Shown here piece after piece: positions 1 through 9,295 of a DNA stretch of 64,000 nt. Numbering within the stretch: the stretch's first letter is position 1; each line of letters starts with the position of its first letter. The notes below the pieces were generated by a model that searched no databases, was not told where the DNA came from, and saw only the letters and a program-made list of their open reading frames with translations. Origin of the DNA: JADLCX01 sp964630785 (GTDB lineage Bacteria; Planctomycetota; Phycisphaerae; Phycisphaerales; UBA1924); the NCBI GenBank assembly GCA_964630785.1, contig CAZVZG010000013.1, forward strand, positions 72,001-136,000. The letters are read 5' to 3'. The position numbers and the translations under genes were made by a program.

Positions 1-867
1 CGGCCGCGAGAGGTGCGCGGGCTGGAGATCGAGAACAAGCTGGGCGAGCGGGTGCCGCTGGCGCTGACGTTCACGCAGGTGGACGGCACGAAGGTGCGGC
101 TGGGCGACTTCTTCAACCGCGCGTCGGTCGCGACGGGGCACAAGAAGCCGGTCGTGCTGATGATGGTGTACTACCGCTGCCCGATCCTGTGCCCGATGGT
201 GCTGGAGAAGTTCACCAAGACGCTGAACCAACTGGATTTCACGGCGGGCACGGAGTACGACGCGCTGGTGGTGAGCTTCGACCCGCGCGACACGCCGGAG
301 GACGCCGTCCGCGAGCGGGCGAACCAGCTGCTCTCGTACAAGCAGCCGACGACGCAGAGCATCCGCGACGGGTGGAACTTCCTGACCTGCACGGGCACGC
401 CGGAGAACGCGAGATCGCTGGCGGACGCGGTCGGGTTCCCCTACCGCTACCTGATGAACACGGGCGAGTTCGCGCACGGCGCGGCCGTGTTCGTGCTCAC
501 GCCCGAGGGCAAGGTGTCGCGGTACCTGCTGGGGCTGGACTACCCCGTGCGCGACGTGCGGCTGGCGCTGCTGGACGCGAGCGACGGCAAGATCGGGAAC
601 CTGATCGATAAGTTCACGCTGTGGTGTTACCACTACGACCCGAACGCGGGCGTGTACTCGGTGGAGGCCAACCGCGTGATGAAGGTGGGAGCGTCGGCGT
701 GCGCCGTGGCGCTGGGGGGGCTGGTGTTCGGGCTCTTCCGCTGGGAGCGGCGGAAGCGGCTGCGCCTGCTTGATGCGAAATCCGGGTCCGCGGCCGACGC
801 GGCGGGCTCGGTTGGCGAAGTTCCGACTGTTTCAGCAATCGTCCCGGGCGTGCGAGGCCGGGCATGA
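1..867 (+). CDS. SCO1/SenC-family copper chaperone, 5' partial
   Basis: Likely delivers copper to the CuA centre of the cytochrome oxidase encoded directly downstream. The reading frame is open from the first base of the window, so the true start and signal sequence lie outside; the GTG at 13 is only the first start-like codon. The thioredoxin-like core carries the SCO copper site: CPILC (Cys56 and Cys60, counting from the GTG at 13) and a distal histidine in EFAHGA (His155). A hydrophobic segment near residues 226-241, followed by basic residues, suggests a C-terminal membrane anchor, which is less usual than the common N-terminal anchor. The stop codon overlaps the coxB start as ATGA, so translation is probably coupled. 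Family assignment is strong. Confidence 0.9.
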   Translation, partial: RPREVRGLEIENKLGERVPLALTFTQVDGTKVRLGDFFNRASVATGHKKPVVLMMVYYRCPILCPMVLEKFTKTLNQLDFTAGTEYDALVVSFDPRDTPEDAVRERANQLLSYKQPTTQSIRDGWNFLTCTGTPENARSLADAVGFPYRYLMNTGEFAHGAAVFVLTPEGKVSRYLLGLDYPVRDVRLALLDASDGKIGNLIDKFTLWCYHYDPNAGVYSVEANRVMKVGASACAVALGGLVFGLFRWERRKRLRLLDAKSGSAADAAGSVGEVPTVSAIVPGVRGRA

Positions 868-2027
868 CAGGATCGACCGTGATGACCGCGATGAATGTTC
901 CCTTGACCCTGGCCCAGGCCGCGACGGGCGCTCCCAAAGGGAGCAGCAACATGTTCTCGGCGGCGTACTGGTTCGGCTCGGCTGGGGCGAGCCAGCAGGC
1001 GATCGAGACCGAGTCGCTGTTCATGTACATCCTGTGGGTGTGCATCATCTCGTTCGTGCTGCTGATGGCGCTGATGATCTGGTTCGCGTTCAAGTATCAC
1101 AGGAGCCGCCAGAGCGAGAACTACCAGACGTCGGCGAGCCACCACACGCCGCTGGAGCTGGCGTGGTCGATCATTCCGCTGCTGGTGATGGTGCCGATCT
1201 TCTATTACGGGTTCACGGGGTACGTGGACAAACTGGCCGCGCCGTCGGACGCGGAGATCATCAACATCTTCGGTCAGAAGTGGAACTGGCGGGCGGTGTA
1301 CCGAAACGGGGCCGAGCCGCGCGATCTGGTGCAACTGACCCGGACCGGCTACGACGTGCCGGAGATCATCGTCCCGGCGGGTCGCCCGGTGAAGCTGATC
1401 ATGACCAGTGAGGACGTGATCCACGCGTTCTACATCCCGGATTTCCGCACCAAGATGGACGTGATCCCGAACCGCTACACGAGCATGTGGTTCCTGCCGG
1501 AGGACAAACCGGGGGCGGAGTACAAGGTGTTCTGCGCCGAGTATTGCGGCGAGAAGCACTCGGAGATGGCGGCCAAGATCCGCGTGGTCCCGTCGGCGGA
1601 GTTCGAGGCGACAATCCAGGAGTGGGCGACGGGCCCGGACGCCAAGTGGACGTTGGCGCAGTACGGCGAGAAGCTGTACAGCATGAAGGGCTGCAAGGCC
1701 TGCCACAGCGTGAACGGCACGGAGGGCACCGGCCCGACATGGAAGAACCACTTCGGGTACACGTGGACGTACACCGACGGCTCGTCGCACATGGCGGACG
1801 AGGAGTGGCTGACGGAGAACATCCTCAACTCGCAGAAGACGATCGTGAAGGGGTTCCCGACGAGCATGCCCATCTACCAGGGTCAGCTCAAGCCGCTGGA
1901 CGTGCAGGCGCTGGTGCTCTACATCAAGACGCTGTCGGACAAGAAGGACCCGGCGAAGGTCCAGGCGGAGGAAGACGCGTACGCCAAGCTGAAGGAAGAG
2001 GCGGCCAAGGCGGCGCCGAAGAAATAG
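864..2027 (+). CDS. coxB: Cytochrome c oxidase subunit II with fused cytochrome c domain (caa3 type)
   Basis: Subunit II accepts electrons and passes them through CuA to subunit I. Two N-terminal membrane helices (about residues 50-75 and 95-115) precede the periplasmic cupredoxin domain with the CuA ligands CAEYCGEKHSEM (Cys224, Cys228, His232, Met235). The C-terminal third is a class I cytochrome c domain with the haem motif CKACH (Cys277, Cys280, His281), the hallmark of caa3 oxidases. A charged Lys/Glu/Ala tail ends the protein. The start overlaps the SCO gene stop (ATGA); coxA follows after about 100 bp of G-rich non-coding sequence. At 387 aa it has the usual length for a haem-c-fused subunit II. 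Confidence 0.95.
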   Translation: MTGSTVMTAMNVPLTLAQAATGAPKGSSNMFSAAYWFGSAGASQQAIETESLFMYILWVCIISFVLLMALMIWFAFKYHRSRQSENYQTSASHHTPLELAWSIIPLLVMVPIFYYGFTGYVDKLAAPSDAEIINIFGQKWNWRAVYRNGAEPRDLVQLTRTGYDVPEIIVPAGRPVKLIMTSEDVIHAFYIPDFRTKMDVIPNRYTSMWFLPEDKPGAEYKVFCAEYCGEKHSEMAAKIRVVPSAEFEATIQEWATGPDAKWTLAQYGEKLYSMKGCKACHSVNGTEGTGPTWKNHFGYTWTYTDGSSHMADEEWLTENILNSQKTIVKGFPTSMPIYQGQLKPLDVQALVLYIKTLSDKKDPAKVQAEEDAYAKLKEEAAKAAPKK

Positions 2028-2130
2028 TGAAAGAGGGCCTGGGGCTTAGGGCCGAGGGCCGAGGTTTGAGTCTGAGTTCCCAAGTCCCAGTCCCCACCTT
2101 TGTGACCTCTGAATAGAGAGGTAGAACACC

Positions 2131-3945
2131 ATGGCAAGCATCACCAACAAGGACATCGGAGGCCTGGCCGTCGGCTCGCCGCACGGCGGGGCGCACGCTC
2201 ACGGGCACGAGCACGCCAGTTACCTGGAGCCCAAGGGCGGATTCTGGACAACGGTCTGGGACTGGATGACCACGGTCGATCACAAGAAGATCGGCGTGAT
2301 GTACCTGTTCGCGATCCTGTTCATGTTCTTCCTGGGCGGGGTGGCGGCGCTGACGGTTCGCTTGGAGCTGTGGTCGCCGACGGTGGTGGACCCGGTGACC
2401 AATGTGGTGAGCGGGCAGGTGCTGCAGGCGTTCGTGACCGAGGGCGACGGGAAGAACTGGGCCGCGGGTAACCAGATCTACAACCAGGTGATGACCCTGC
2501 ACGGGCTGATCATGGTGTTCCTGGTGATCGTGCCGAGCGTGCCGGCGAGCTTGGGCAACTTCCTGCTGCCGCTGATGCTGGGGGCCAAGGACGTGGCGTT
2601 CCCGCGGCTGAACCTGGCCTCGTGGTACATCTACCTGACGGGCTCGCTGCTGGCGATCTTTGTGGTGCTGCTGGGTGGAGTGGACACGGGCTGGACGTTC
2701 TACACGCCCTACTCGACAACAACGGACAACGAGTTCCACAAAGTGACGCTGATGGTGGCCGCGGCGTTCATCCTGGGGTTCAGCTCGATCTTCACGGGGC
2801 TGAACTTCGTGGTGACGGTGCACAAGCTGCGTGCGCCGGGGATGGGCTGGTTCGACATGCCGCTGTTTGTGTGGGGCATCTACGGCGCGGCCATCATCCA
2901 GGTGCTGGCGACGCCGGTGATCGGGATCACGCTGCTGCTGATGATCTTCGAGTCGACGTTCCACATCGGCATCTTCGACCCGCGTCTGGGCGGCGATCCT
3001 GTGCTGTTCCAGCACTTCTTCTGGTTCTACAGCCACCCGGTGGTGTACGTGATGATCCTGCCGGGGATGGCGATCGTCAACGAGCTGATCGCGGTGGGCG
3101 CGAGGAAGCGGATCTTCGGGTATCGCGCGGTGGCGTTCTCGACGCTGGCGATCGCGGGCATCTCGTTCATCGTGTGGGGCCACCACCTGTTCACGAGCGA
3201 GGGCGAAGTGGCGGCGATCGTGTTCAGCGCGCTGACGTACCTGGTGGCGATCCCCTCGGCGGTGAAGGTGTTCAACTGGATTGCGACGCTGTACAAGGGT
3301 TCGATCAACCTGAACACGCCGACGCTGTACGGGCTGGCGTTCCTGTGGCTGTTCTCGATCGGCGGGCTGACGGGGTTGTTCCTGGGCTCGCTGGCGGTGG
3401 ACCTGCACCTGCACGACACGTACTTCGTCGTGGCGCACTTCCACTACGTGATGATGGGCGGCACGATCATCGCGTTCATTGGCGGCATCCACCTGTGGTG
3501 GCCCAAGATGTTCGGGAAGATGTACAACGAGACGGCGGCGAAGATCGGGTGGTTCTTTGTGTTCGTCGGGTTCAACCTGACGTTCCTGCCGCAGTTCGTG
3601 ATGGGGGCCCGCGGCATGCCGCGCCGGTACGCGAACTACGTGGACGAGTTCGAGCTGTACCACCGGCTTTCCACCATCGGGGCGTTCCTGCTGCTGATCG
3701 GGTTCCTGGTGCACCTGCTGACGTTCATCCAGTCGCTGGTGGCGGGGAAGAAGGCGCTGCCGAATCCGTACGGGGCATTGACGCTGGAGTGGACCAACGC
3801 TTCGAGCCCGCCCATCGAGCACAACTTTGACCACGAGCCGGTGGTGACGCACGGCCCGTACGACTACGACGACGTCATCCCGCCGCAGACCCCGCCGGGG
3901 GCGTTCCCCCTGCCCAAGCCTGCGGCGAAGCCGATCGCGCACTGA
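2131..3945 (+). CDS. coxA: Cytochrome c oxidase subunit I
   Basis: This is the catalytic subunit of the haem-copper oxidase, reducing oxygen to water and pumping protons across the inner membrane. Haem and CuB ligands are all present: His124 in LHGLIM (low-spin haem), SHPVVY (His302 and the cross-linked Tyr306), the His-His pair 351-352 in GHHLFT, and AHFHY (His436 and His438). There are about twelve hydrophobic helices. The N-terminus is His/Gly rich (residues 15-30), as in subunits III and IV here, a shared oddity that may relate to metal binding. AGAGAGGT lies just upstream of the ATG as a ribosome binding site. Length (604 aa) is normal. Confidence 0.97.
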   Translation: MASITNKDIGGLAVGSPHGGAHAHGHEHASYLEPKGGFWTTVWDWMTTVDHKKIGVMYLFAILFMFFLGGVAALTVRLELWSPTVVDPVTNVVSGQVLQAFVTEGDGKNWAAGNQIYNQVMTLHGLIMVFLVIVPSVPASLGNFLLPLMLGAKDVAFPRLNLASWYIYLTGSLLAIFVVLLGGVDTGWTFYTPYSTTTDNEFHKVTLMVAAAFILGFSSIFTGLNFVVTVHKLRAPGMGWFDMPLFVWGIYGAAIIQVLATPVIGITLLLMIFESTFHIGIFDPRLGGDPVLFQHFFWFYSHPVVYVMILPGMAIVNELIAVGARKRIFGYRAVAFSTLAIAGISFIVWGHHLFTSEGEVAAIVFSALTYLVAIPSAVKVFNWIATLYKGSINLNTPTLYGLAFLWLFSIGGLTGLFLGSLAVDLHLHDTYFVVAHFHYVMMGGTIIAFIGGIHLWWPKMFGKMYNETAAKIGWFFVFVGFNLTFLPQFVMGARGMPRRYANYVDEFELYHRLSTIGAFLLLIGFLVHLLTFIQSLVAGKKALPNPYGALTLEWTNASSPPIEHNFDHEPVVTHGPYDYDDVIPPQTPPGAFPLPKPAAKPIAH

Positions 3946-4003
3946 TCCTTGCCCGAGCAACCGTCTTGTGAGCGAGCGTCCTTTTTTCGGAAGACCGACC
4001 AAC

Positions 4004-4714
4004 ATGGCCACGATCGACCTTGGACATCACGGCACGCAGGGGCACGGGCACGAGCCCGTGGACATGAGCAAGCCGTTCCACGAGCGCTACCAGGCGGCGC
4101 ACCATTACATCGACCGCGAGCACGAGTTCGACGCGGTGAAGATGGGCGTGTGGCTGTTCCTGGGGACGGAGGTCCTGCTCTTCAGCGGGATGTTCGTCGG
4201 GTACGCGATCCTGCGGATGTGGCATCCGGAGGCGTTCATCGGCGGCTCGGGGCTGCTGGACATGAAGTGGGGCCTGATCAACACGATCGTGCTGCTGTTC
4301 TCGAGCTACACGGTGGCCTCGGCCGTGCGGCACGCGCAGGTGGGCAACCAGAAGTGGCTGCGGATCAACATCGGGATCACGTTTGTGTGCGGGCTGCTGT
4401 TCCTGGCGATCAAGTTCTACTTCGAGTACGCGCACAAGATCGAGGTGGGGCTGCTGCCGGGCAAGTTCTACCACTACCCCGCGCCGACGAACGAGTACGA
4501 GCCGCTGTGGTGGGGCATCTACTGGGGCGCGACGGGCATCCACGCCGTGCACGTGATGGCGGGCATGGCCCTGTTCGCGTGGCTGTTTGTGCGGGCGGGG
4601 AAGGGGCACTTCGGACCCAAGCACTACAACGCGGTCGAGGGTGTGGGCCTGTACTGGCACATTGTCGACATCGTCTGGATCTTCCTGTTCCCGATGCTGT
4701 ACCTGATTCACTGA
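4004..4714 (+). CDS. coxC: Cytochrome c oxidase subunit III
   Basis: Subunit III stabilises the oxidase core and is an integral membrane protein. The 236-aa product has about seven hydrophobic segments, with family features such as KMGVWLFLGTEVLLFSGMF and GIYWGATGIHAVHV, and ends YWHIVDIVWIFLFPMLYLI, the canonical subunit III C-terminus. The frame is open from a GTG at 3968, but I chose the ATG at 4004 because GGAAG lies about 10 bases upstream and the residues in between do not resemble the family. It lies 58 bp after coxA and is clearly part of the same operon. Confidence 0.95.
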   Translation: MATIDLGHHGTQGHGHEPVDMSKPFHERYQAAHHYIDREHEFDAVKMGVWLFLGTEVLLFSGMFVGYAILRMWHPEAFIGGSGLLDMKWGLINTIVLLFSSYTVASAVRHAQVGNQKWLRINIGITFVCGLLFLAIKFYFEYAHKIEVGLLPGKFYHYPAPTNEYEPLWWGIYWGATGIHAVHVMAGMALFAWLFVRAGKGHFGPKHYNAVEGVGLYWHIVDIVWIFLFPMLYLIH

Positions 4715-4792
4715 TGCACAACCGGAGAGGCCCGCCGCGGCCTCGGTGACGCGGACGGCCCGATTTCAGAGCCCTTCAGACCCGGATTCCCC

Positions 4793-5596
4793 ATGTCGCA
4801 CGCCATGTCTCAACCCGCCCATCCCCACGCCGAGGAGTTCGGCGCGCACGGCCACAAGGGCCACGGGCACGTGATCGTCAACATCTGGACGCTGCGGTTC
4901 GTGCTGGCCGCGCTGCTGTTCTTCACGCTCGCGACGGTCGGCGCCGCGCTGCTGGAGCAGTGGCTTGGCGCGACGTTCAACATGGTGATCCCGCAGTGGA
5001 TCAACGTGTTCGTCGCGCTGTCGATCGCGGCGGTGAAGACGCTGCTGGTGGTGACGTTCTTCATGCAGCTCAAGTACGACAACCCGCTGAACACGATGAT
5101 CCTGGTGTTCACCGTGCTGACGGTGGCGTTCTTTCTGGGGTTCACGGGGCTGGACGTTGGTAACCGCGCGACGATCGATCGCTTCAAGAACGGGTACATC
5201 CACGCGGGCGGCAATGTGTCGATGGGCGGGGCGTTCGCGCCGCCGGTGGACAAGGAACTCGAGGCCGCGGCCAAGGCCGGCGCCAAGACGCCGGATGGCC
5301 AGCCGTACGCCTACGTGAACATCAAGTCGGGCGAGTCGATGGTGGACCGGGCCAGCCGGCTCGACGCGGAGCGCCGGGCGCTGGGGCTGCCCGAGACTCA
5401 CGTCTCGCACGCCCGGCACCACGTGAACCCCGAACTGCTGGGCAACATCACCGACTCGGGGTACCGCAACCCGATCCCCGAGAGCGGCAGTTCATCGGAA
5501 CGCTCGCGCCCGGTGACGGGGTTGACGCTCCCTGGCCTGGCCCCGGCGGGTCAGCCCGAAAAGCCCGAGATGCACGCCCCGGCAGGGCATCGCTAG
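4793..5596 (+). CDS. Cytochrome c oxidase subunit IV-type protein (caa3 assembly/fourth subunit)
   Basis: The first ~120 residues match the small prokaryotic subunit IV family: a His-rich N-terminus, then three hydrophobic helices (about residues 37-60, 68-88 and 100-120), the middle one containing KTLLVVTFFMQLKYD, a family signature. The protein continues for about 145 more soluble residues, rich in Ala/Pro/Glu, whose role I cannot assign; usual family members are only 90-120 aa. The extension contains a short ordered-looking stretch (MVDRASRLDAERRALG) and could be a periplasmic or cytoplasmic tail. It lies 78 bp after coxC in the oxidase operon. Confidence 0.82.
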   Translation: MSHAMSQPAHPHAEEFGAHGHKGHGHVIVNIWTLRFVLAALLFFTLATVGAALLEQWLGATFNMVIPQWINVFVALSIAAVKTLLVVTFFMQLKYDNPLNTMILVFTVLTVAFFLGFTGLDVGNRATIDRFKNGYIHAGGNVSMGGAFAPPVDKELEAAAKAGAKTPDGQPYAYVNIKSGESMVDRASRLDAERRALGLPETHVSHARHHVNPELLGNITDSGYRNPIPESGSSSERSRPVTGLTLPGLAPAGQPEKPEMHAPAGHR

Positions 5597-5630
5597 CCCG
5601 GCCCCCGGTGCGAGGTCCGACGAATAGCCC

Positions 5631-6509
5631 ATGTCGGTGAGCAAAAGGCGAGCCTGGTTCCTGACTGTGGTGTTCGGAGCCCTCTTTGCGCTGTCGGCGT
5701 GGCCGATGGCGATGCGGATCCAGGCGTTCAACAAGTCGCGGCACTTTCGCCACTACCACATCCAACCTATCGAGAAGCGGGTGTTCACGGTCGGGGGCTT
5801 CCCGCCGGTGCGGTTCGAGGACTCGCAGGATAAGGCTGGGCGTTTCGTCGAGAAGCTGATTTACGGCGATCCGCAAACGGGCAAGGTGCAGACGCGGCTC
5901 ATTCCGCTGGAGCGCCCGGCCGCGATCAACCTGCCCGACCTGGGCATCTTCGCCGAGTGGATGCGGGTGCTGGCGATCAACGAGGTGGTGCGGGACAAGA
6001 GCGGGAACCAGTCGGTCGACGAGGGTTCGCTGCGGCTGCTCGTGGTCGTGCGCCGGACGCCCGAGGGGTTCGACCCCGAGACGTGGGGCGCGGTGCGACG
6101 GACGGAGTGGTTGTTTGATTTCTACGAGCTCAAGCCCGACGGCTCGATCACGCTGGAGACGCGACGGTGGCCGATGGCCAACGAGCTGTACGAACAGGCG
6201 TTCCAGGAGCGTGCGGCCGCGGCGGCCAAAGGAGCCGATGGGCGGCCGCCGGACATGAGGTTGAAAGAACTCGCCGACATGCCCCCGCTGGAGGAGCGGA
6301 GCGTGGAGTACCAGGCCGCGCTGCACGTGATCCCGAAACTGAACGTGCCGAAGTACAAGTTCACGGACACGGCGCTGAGCATCCGCGTGCTCGGGTGGAC
6401 GCTGCCGGTGTCGATGCTGGCGGGGCTGGGGTTCAGTTTCGCGTTCTTCTTCGCGGTGGCGCCGCGGCGGGTGGCGGGGGAGGTGAGCGGACCAGCATCC
6501 CCTGGGTGA
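5631..6509 (+). CDS. Unrecognised two-helix membrane protein downstream of the oxidase operon
   Basis: I do not recognise this 292-aa protein. It has an N-terminal hydrophobic segment (residues 9-27, possibly an uncleaved anchor), a soluble domain of roughly 220 residues, and a second hydrophobic segment near residues 255-280 (TLPVSMLAGLGFSFAFFFAV) followed by a basic end. This topology puts the middle domain outside the cytoplasm. It begins 34 bp after the subunit IV gene in the same direction, so it is probably co-transcribed, and an accessory or assembly role for the oxidase is a guess from position only. It converges on the metalloprotease gene on the other strand. Confidence 0.7.
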   Translation: MSVSKRRAWFLTVVFGALFALSAWPMAMRIQAFNKSRHFRHYHIQPIEKRVFTVGGFPPVRFEDSQDKAGRFVEKLIYGDPQTGKVQTRLIPLERPAAINLPDLGIFAEWMRVLAINEVVRDKSGNQSVDEGSLRLLVVVRRTPEGFDPETWGAVRRTEWLFDFYELKPDGSITLETRRWPMANELYEQAFQERAAAAAKGADGRPPDMRLKELADMPPLEERSVEYQAALHVIPKLNVPKYKFTDTALSIRVLGWTLPVSMLAGLGFSFAFFFAVAPRRVAGEVSGPASPG

Positions 6510-6588
6510 CGGCGGGCGCGATCCGACGGCCCCGTGCGACGAACGTGGGGCGGCAGCACGTCAACGCCTCTGGCCCGGGCGCCATGTC

Positions 6589-9225
6589 TCATGGACACCC
6601 GGTAAAGTACGCCGCGAGGAAGTCGAAGATGTCCTGTACGGAGATGGCGCCCGAGTCGTTGAAGTCCGCACTCGGATTGTCGCCGGAGAAGTATGCCGCG
6701 AGGAAGTCGAAGATGTCCTGAACGCTGACCGCGCCGCTCGCGTTGAAGTCCGCGGCACAGGATGTGCCCTGGAACTCGTGCGCGCCCATGTCCACGATCG
6801 GCAGGGCCGGGCGGGCGGCGTCGGGAACGCCCGTGTTGGTCGTCCAGGGGTCGTCGTGGAAGCGGGGGTCGCCGGTGTGATCGTCGAGGATGCCGGCTGC
6901 GAGGGCGGCGTTGGTCCCGGCGTCGATGCAGGGCGAACCACGGCCCGGGCGATGATCATCGATCATCGCGTCCACGAACAGCGGGTCGGCGTTGATGTTG
7001 CCGGCCCCGGTAAGGCCGCCCTCAATGTTCGAGTAGGTTGCGGCGGTGGTAGAGCCGGCGCCGGTGTTCAGCACTTGTCCCCCGGTGTTGCCCCGCACGA
7101 TCGAGTTGACAATCGTCATCGAGTTGGCGCCGCCGAAGTCGGCCGTGTTGGTGATCCCGCCGCCGCGTCCGTTCGCGGCCGAGTTGCCGACAATGGTGCA
7201 GTTGGCCAAGGTCACCGTGCCGCTGTCGTCGTTGTTGACGGCGCCCCCGGTCCAGCCCGCGGAGTTGTCGCTGAAAATGCAGTTGGTGAGCAGTGACGTG
7301 GCCCTGACGCCGCAGGTAGTGAGCCCGTAGTTCCCGAACGCCCCGGCGTAGCTTTGGGAGGGGTGGAGGGCCATGTTTCCTCGGAATGTGCAGCGGTCGG
7401 CGACGAGTTGTTGAGATCGGTAGGTTTGAAGGCCCGCCGACCAGAGCGACGCGGTGTTGTTCTCGAATACGCACTCGCTCAGGCTCGCCGTCCCGACTCC
7501 CTGAAGGTTGGCGCCGGCGCCTTGGAAGCCGGTGTTTCCCCGGAATGTACATGCAATCAGGGTGATCGCGGTGCCCGCGGACTTGTGGAGCCCGGCTCCG
7601 GCGCCGCCTCCGCTGATGGGATAGGTCGTCCTGTTCCCCTCGAAGATCGTGCGTGTTGCCCGGAAGGAGCCGTAATCGCGCACCGACACCCCGCCGCCGG
7701 CGGTGTTCGCCGAGCAGGCGACCAACCGACAGTCGTTGAGGTTGAGCAGGCTGTCGCGGCTGAAGATGCCGCCGCCGGCGCCATCTCCAGCAAAGTTCGG
7801 TCCGTCCGCGTTGCCGGCGGTGATCGTGACGCCGTCGAGCGTACATTCCGGCGTCACCCCCATCGCGGCGATGACATGCGAGCAGTTGTCGTCGTAGTTT
7901 GCGAAGCCCGGTTGGTCGTTCTGGGCGAGGTCTCCGGAGAGCACGGTGGGATAGAGCGAGGGGTCGCGGGCGTCGGGATCGGGCGCCGCCGCGCCGGCGT
8001 ATCCCCCTTTGATCATTACACCGCCCACGGGGTGGAAAGCGCTCTCTCGGTCGAGCGTGCCGCGCCCGGGCCTGTAGACGCCCTGGGCCACGCGGACCTC
8101 GCCGACCTGTCCGGCGGAGCAGTTGGCGATGTCGAGCGCAGCGGACAGATCGCGCAGTGCCGCGGCCCACGCGGCCCCCGTGCCGCCGGAGCCCGCGTTC
8201 GTATCAACATACAGAACTGCGAGCGTGGTGGAATCGGTCAAGAAAGACTGGACAGGGCGCGGGCGGGCCTCGGTCTCACCATCGCCGTTGCTCGCCAACA
8301 CACGCCAGAAGTACACCCGCCCGTCCGCGAGCGGGGTCGAAGCGGTGTGCATCAACCCGCTGGTGAGGGCGTCGATCTCCGGGCTGGCGAAGGAGGGGTC
8401 GTCGTCGACCTGCAGGTGGTACATGTTCGCGGCTTCCGCCGCGCCCCAGGCGAAGGACGGCGTCCACGCCGGCCCCACCCGGGCGCGATCGGCGGGGGCG
8501 GTGAGCGGGAAGGTCCGGGGCGGTCGGGCTCCGCCGTAGAGCTGGGTGAGTGCCCAGACGTCGCCGTTGCTTAGGCGCTCTTGCCGGCCCATGTAGTACT
8601 TCCAATCGGCGTACTCGGGGCGGACGGTCATGACGGCGCCCTCGTCCCGCGACCATCCGATGCTGTCGTAGTGCATGATCGACTCGAAGTCGTACGGACC
8701 GAACGGCGTGCCGCTGATGCAGTAGTTGCAGCCCGCGTTGCACGTTTGCGCGAGGTTGACCTGCACGTACTCGTCGCGATCCGTGCGCTGGTGCTCGTGC
8801 CGGAGCCCCAGCGCATGACCAAACTCATGCACGATGGTGCCATGGATAAGCCAGTCGGCGATGTTCACGGTACACACGCCGCCGCCATAGCCGATGCACG
8901 AGTTGTTCGCGTTGCTCGCGTTGATGTTCAGGTACGCGACCTGCCCGGACCACGCGACGAAATCGGCGCGGCAGACGGCCTCTATCTCGGCCATCGCGTC
9001 CAGGGCGCGCTGCCGGTTCTCGGCGGTCACGTTCGCGTTGAATCGGTACGGCACGATGCCGTCCGGCCAGGTGTTGGGCACCAGGTTGCCCCGGAGGGCT
9101 TCCTCCGGCAGGTCGCACTCGGCCCGAGAAACCCCGCGGGCGGGGCCCTTTTGCGCAATGACTGTCGATGGGCCCATGAACAGTACTGCGAGCAAGGCGG
9201 CCGCGGATCGGGTGCGAGAGTTCAT
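6589..9225 (-). CDS. Secreted astacin-like (M12A) zinc metalloprotease with beta-helix and dockerin repeats
   Basis: An extracellular protease. Residues 1-24 form a signal peptide (AALLAVLFMGPSTVIAQ). The catalytic domain carries the extended zinc site HEFGHALGLRHEH (residues 133-145) and the Met-turn SIMHYDS (about residue 182-188), diagnostic of astacins. A fibronectin-like segment follows (about 240-330). Then comes a long repeat region rich in N/G/T, with the opening YVDTNAGSGGTG, resembling right-handed beta-helix 'choice-of-anchor' proteins (about 340-800). The last ~58 residues hold two dockerin-like calcium-loop repeats (ADFNASGAVSVQDIFDFLAA and ADFNDSGAISVQDIFDFLAA). AAGGG lies 8 bases before the ATG. 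The substrate is unknown; the beta-helix may bind polysaccharide or serve as a cell-surface stalk. Confidence 0.88.
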   Translation of the reverse strand: MNSRTRSAAALLAVLFMGPSTVIAQKGPARGVSRAECDLPEEALRGNLVPNTWPDGIVPYRFNANVTAENRQRALDAMAEIEAVCRADFVAWSGQVAYLNINASNANNSCIGYGGGVCTVNIADWLIHGTIVHEFGHALGLRHEHQRTDRDEYVQVNLAQTCNAGCNYCISGTPFGPYDFESIMHYDSIGWSRDEGAVMTVRPEYADWKYYMGRQERLSNGDVWALTQLYGGARPPRTFPLTAPADRARVGPAWTPSFAWGAAEAANMYHLQVDDDPSFASPEIDALTSGLMHTASTPLADGRVYFWRVLASNGDGETEARPRPVQSFLTDSTTLAVLYVDTNAGSGGTGAAWAAALRDLSAALDIANCSAGQVGEVRVAQGVYRPGRGTLDRESAFHPVGGVMIKGGYAGAAAPDPDARDPSLYPTVLSGDLAQNDQPGFANYDDNCSHVIAAMGVTPECTLDGVTITAGNADGPNFAGDGAGGGIFSRDSLLNLNDCRLVACSANTAGGGVSVRDYGSFRATRTIFEGNRTTYPISGGGAGAGLHKSAGTAITLIACTFRGNTGFQGAGANLQGVGTASLSECVFENNTASLWSAGLQTYRSQQLVADRCTFRGNMALHPSQSYAGAFGNYGLTTCGVRATSLLTNCIFSDNSAGWTGGAVNNDDSGTVTLANCTIVGNSAANGRGGGITNTADFGGANSMTIVNSIVRGNTGGQVLNTGAGSTTAATYSNIEGGLTGAGNINADPLFVDAMIDDHRPGRGSPCIDAGTNAALAAGILDDHTGDPRFHDDPWTTNTGVPDAARPALPIVDMGAHEFQGTSCAADFNASGAVSVQDIFDFLAAYFSGDNPSADFNDSGAISVQDIFDFLAAYFTGCP

Positions 9226-9295
9226 CTGGGAAGCCCTTTCAAGGTGTGCAGCGGCCGCAGTCTGTCGCGGCGGCGAGAGGTGGGGTCATGCGGGT

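Noticed and set aside
1924..4011. Long minus-strand open frame (695 codons) opposite coxA
   Set aside because: It is the antisense shadow of coxA and coxB in GC-rich DNA: Arg/His/Gln-rich, with no domain or ribosome binding site.
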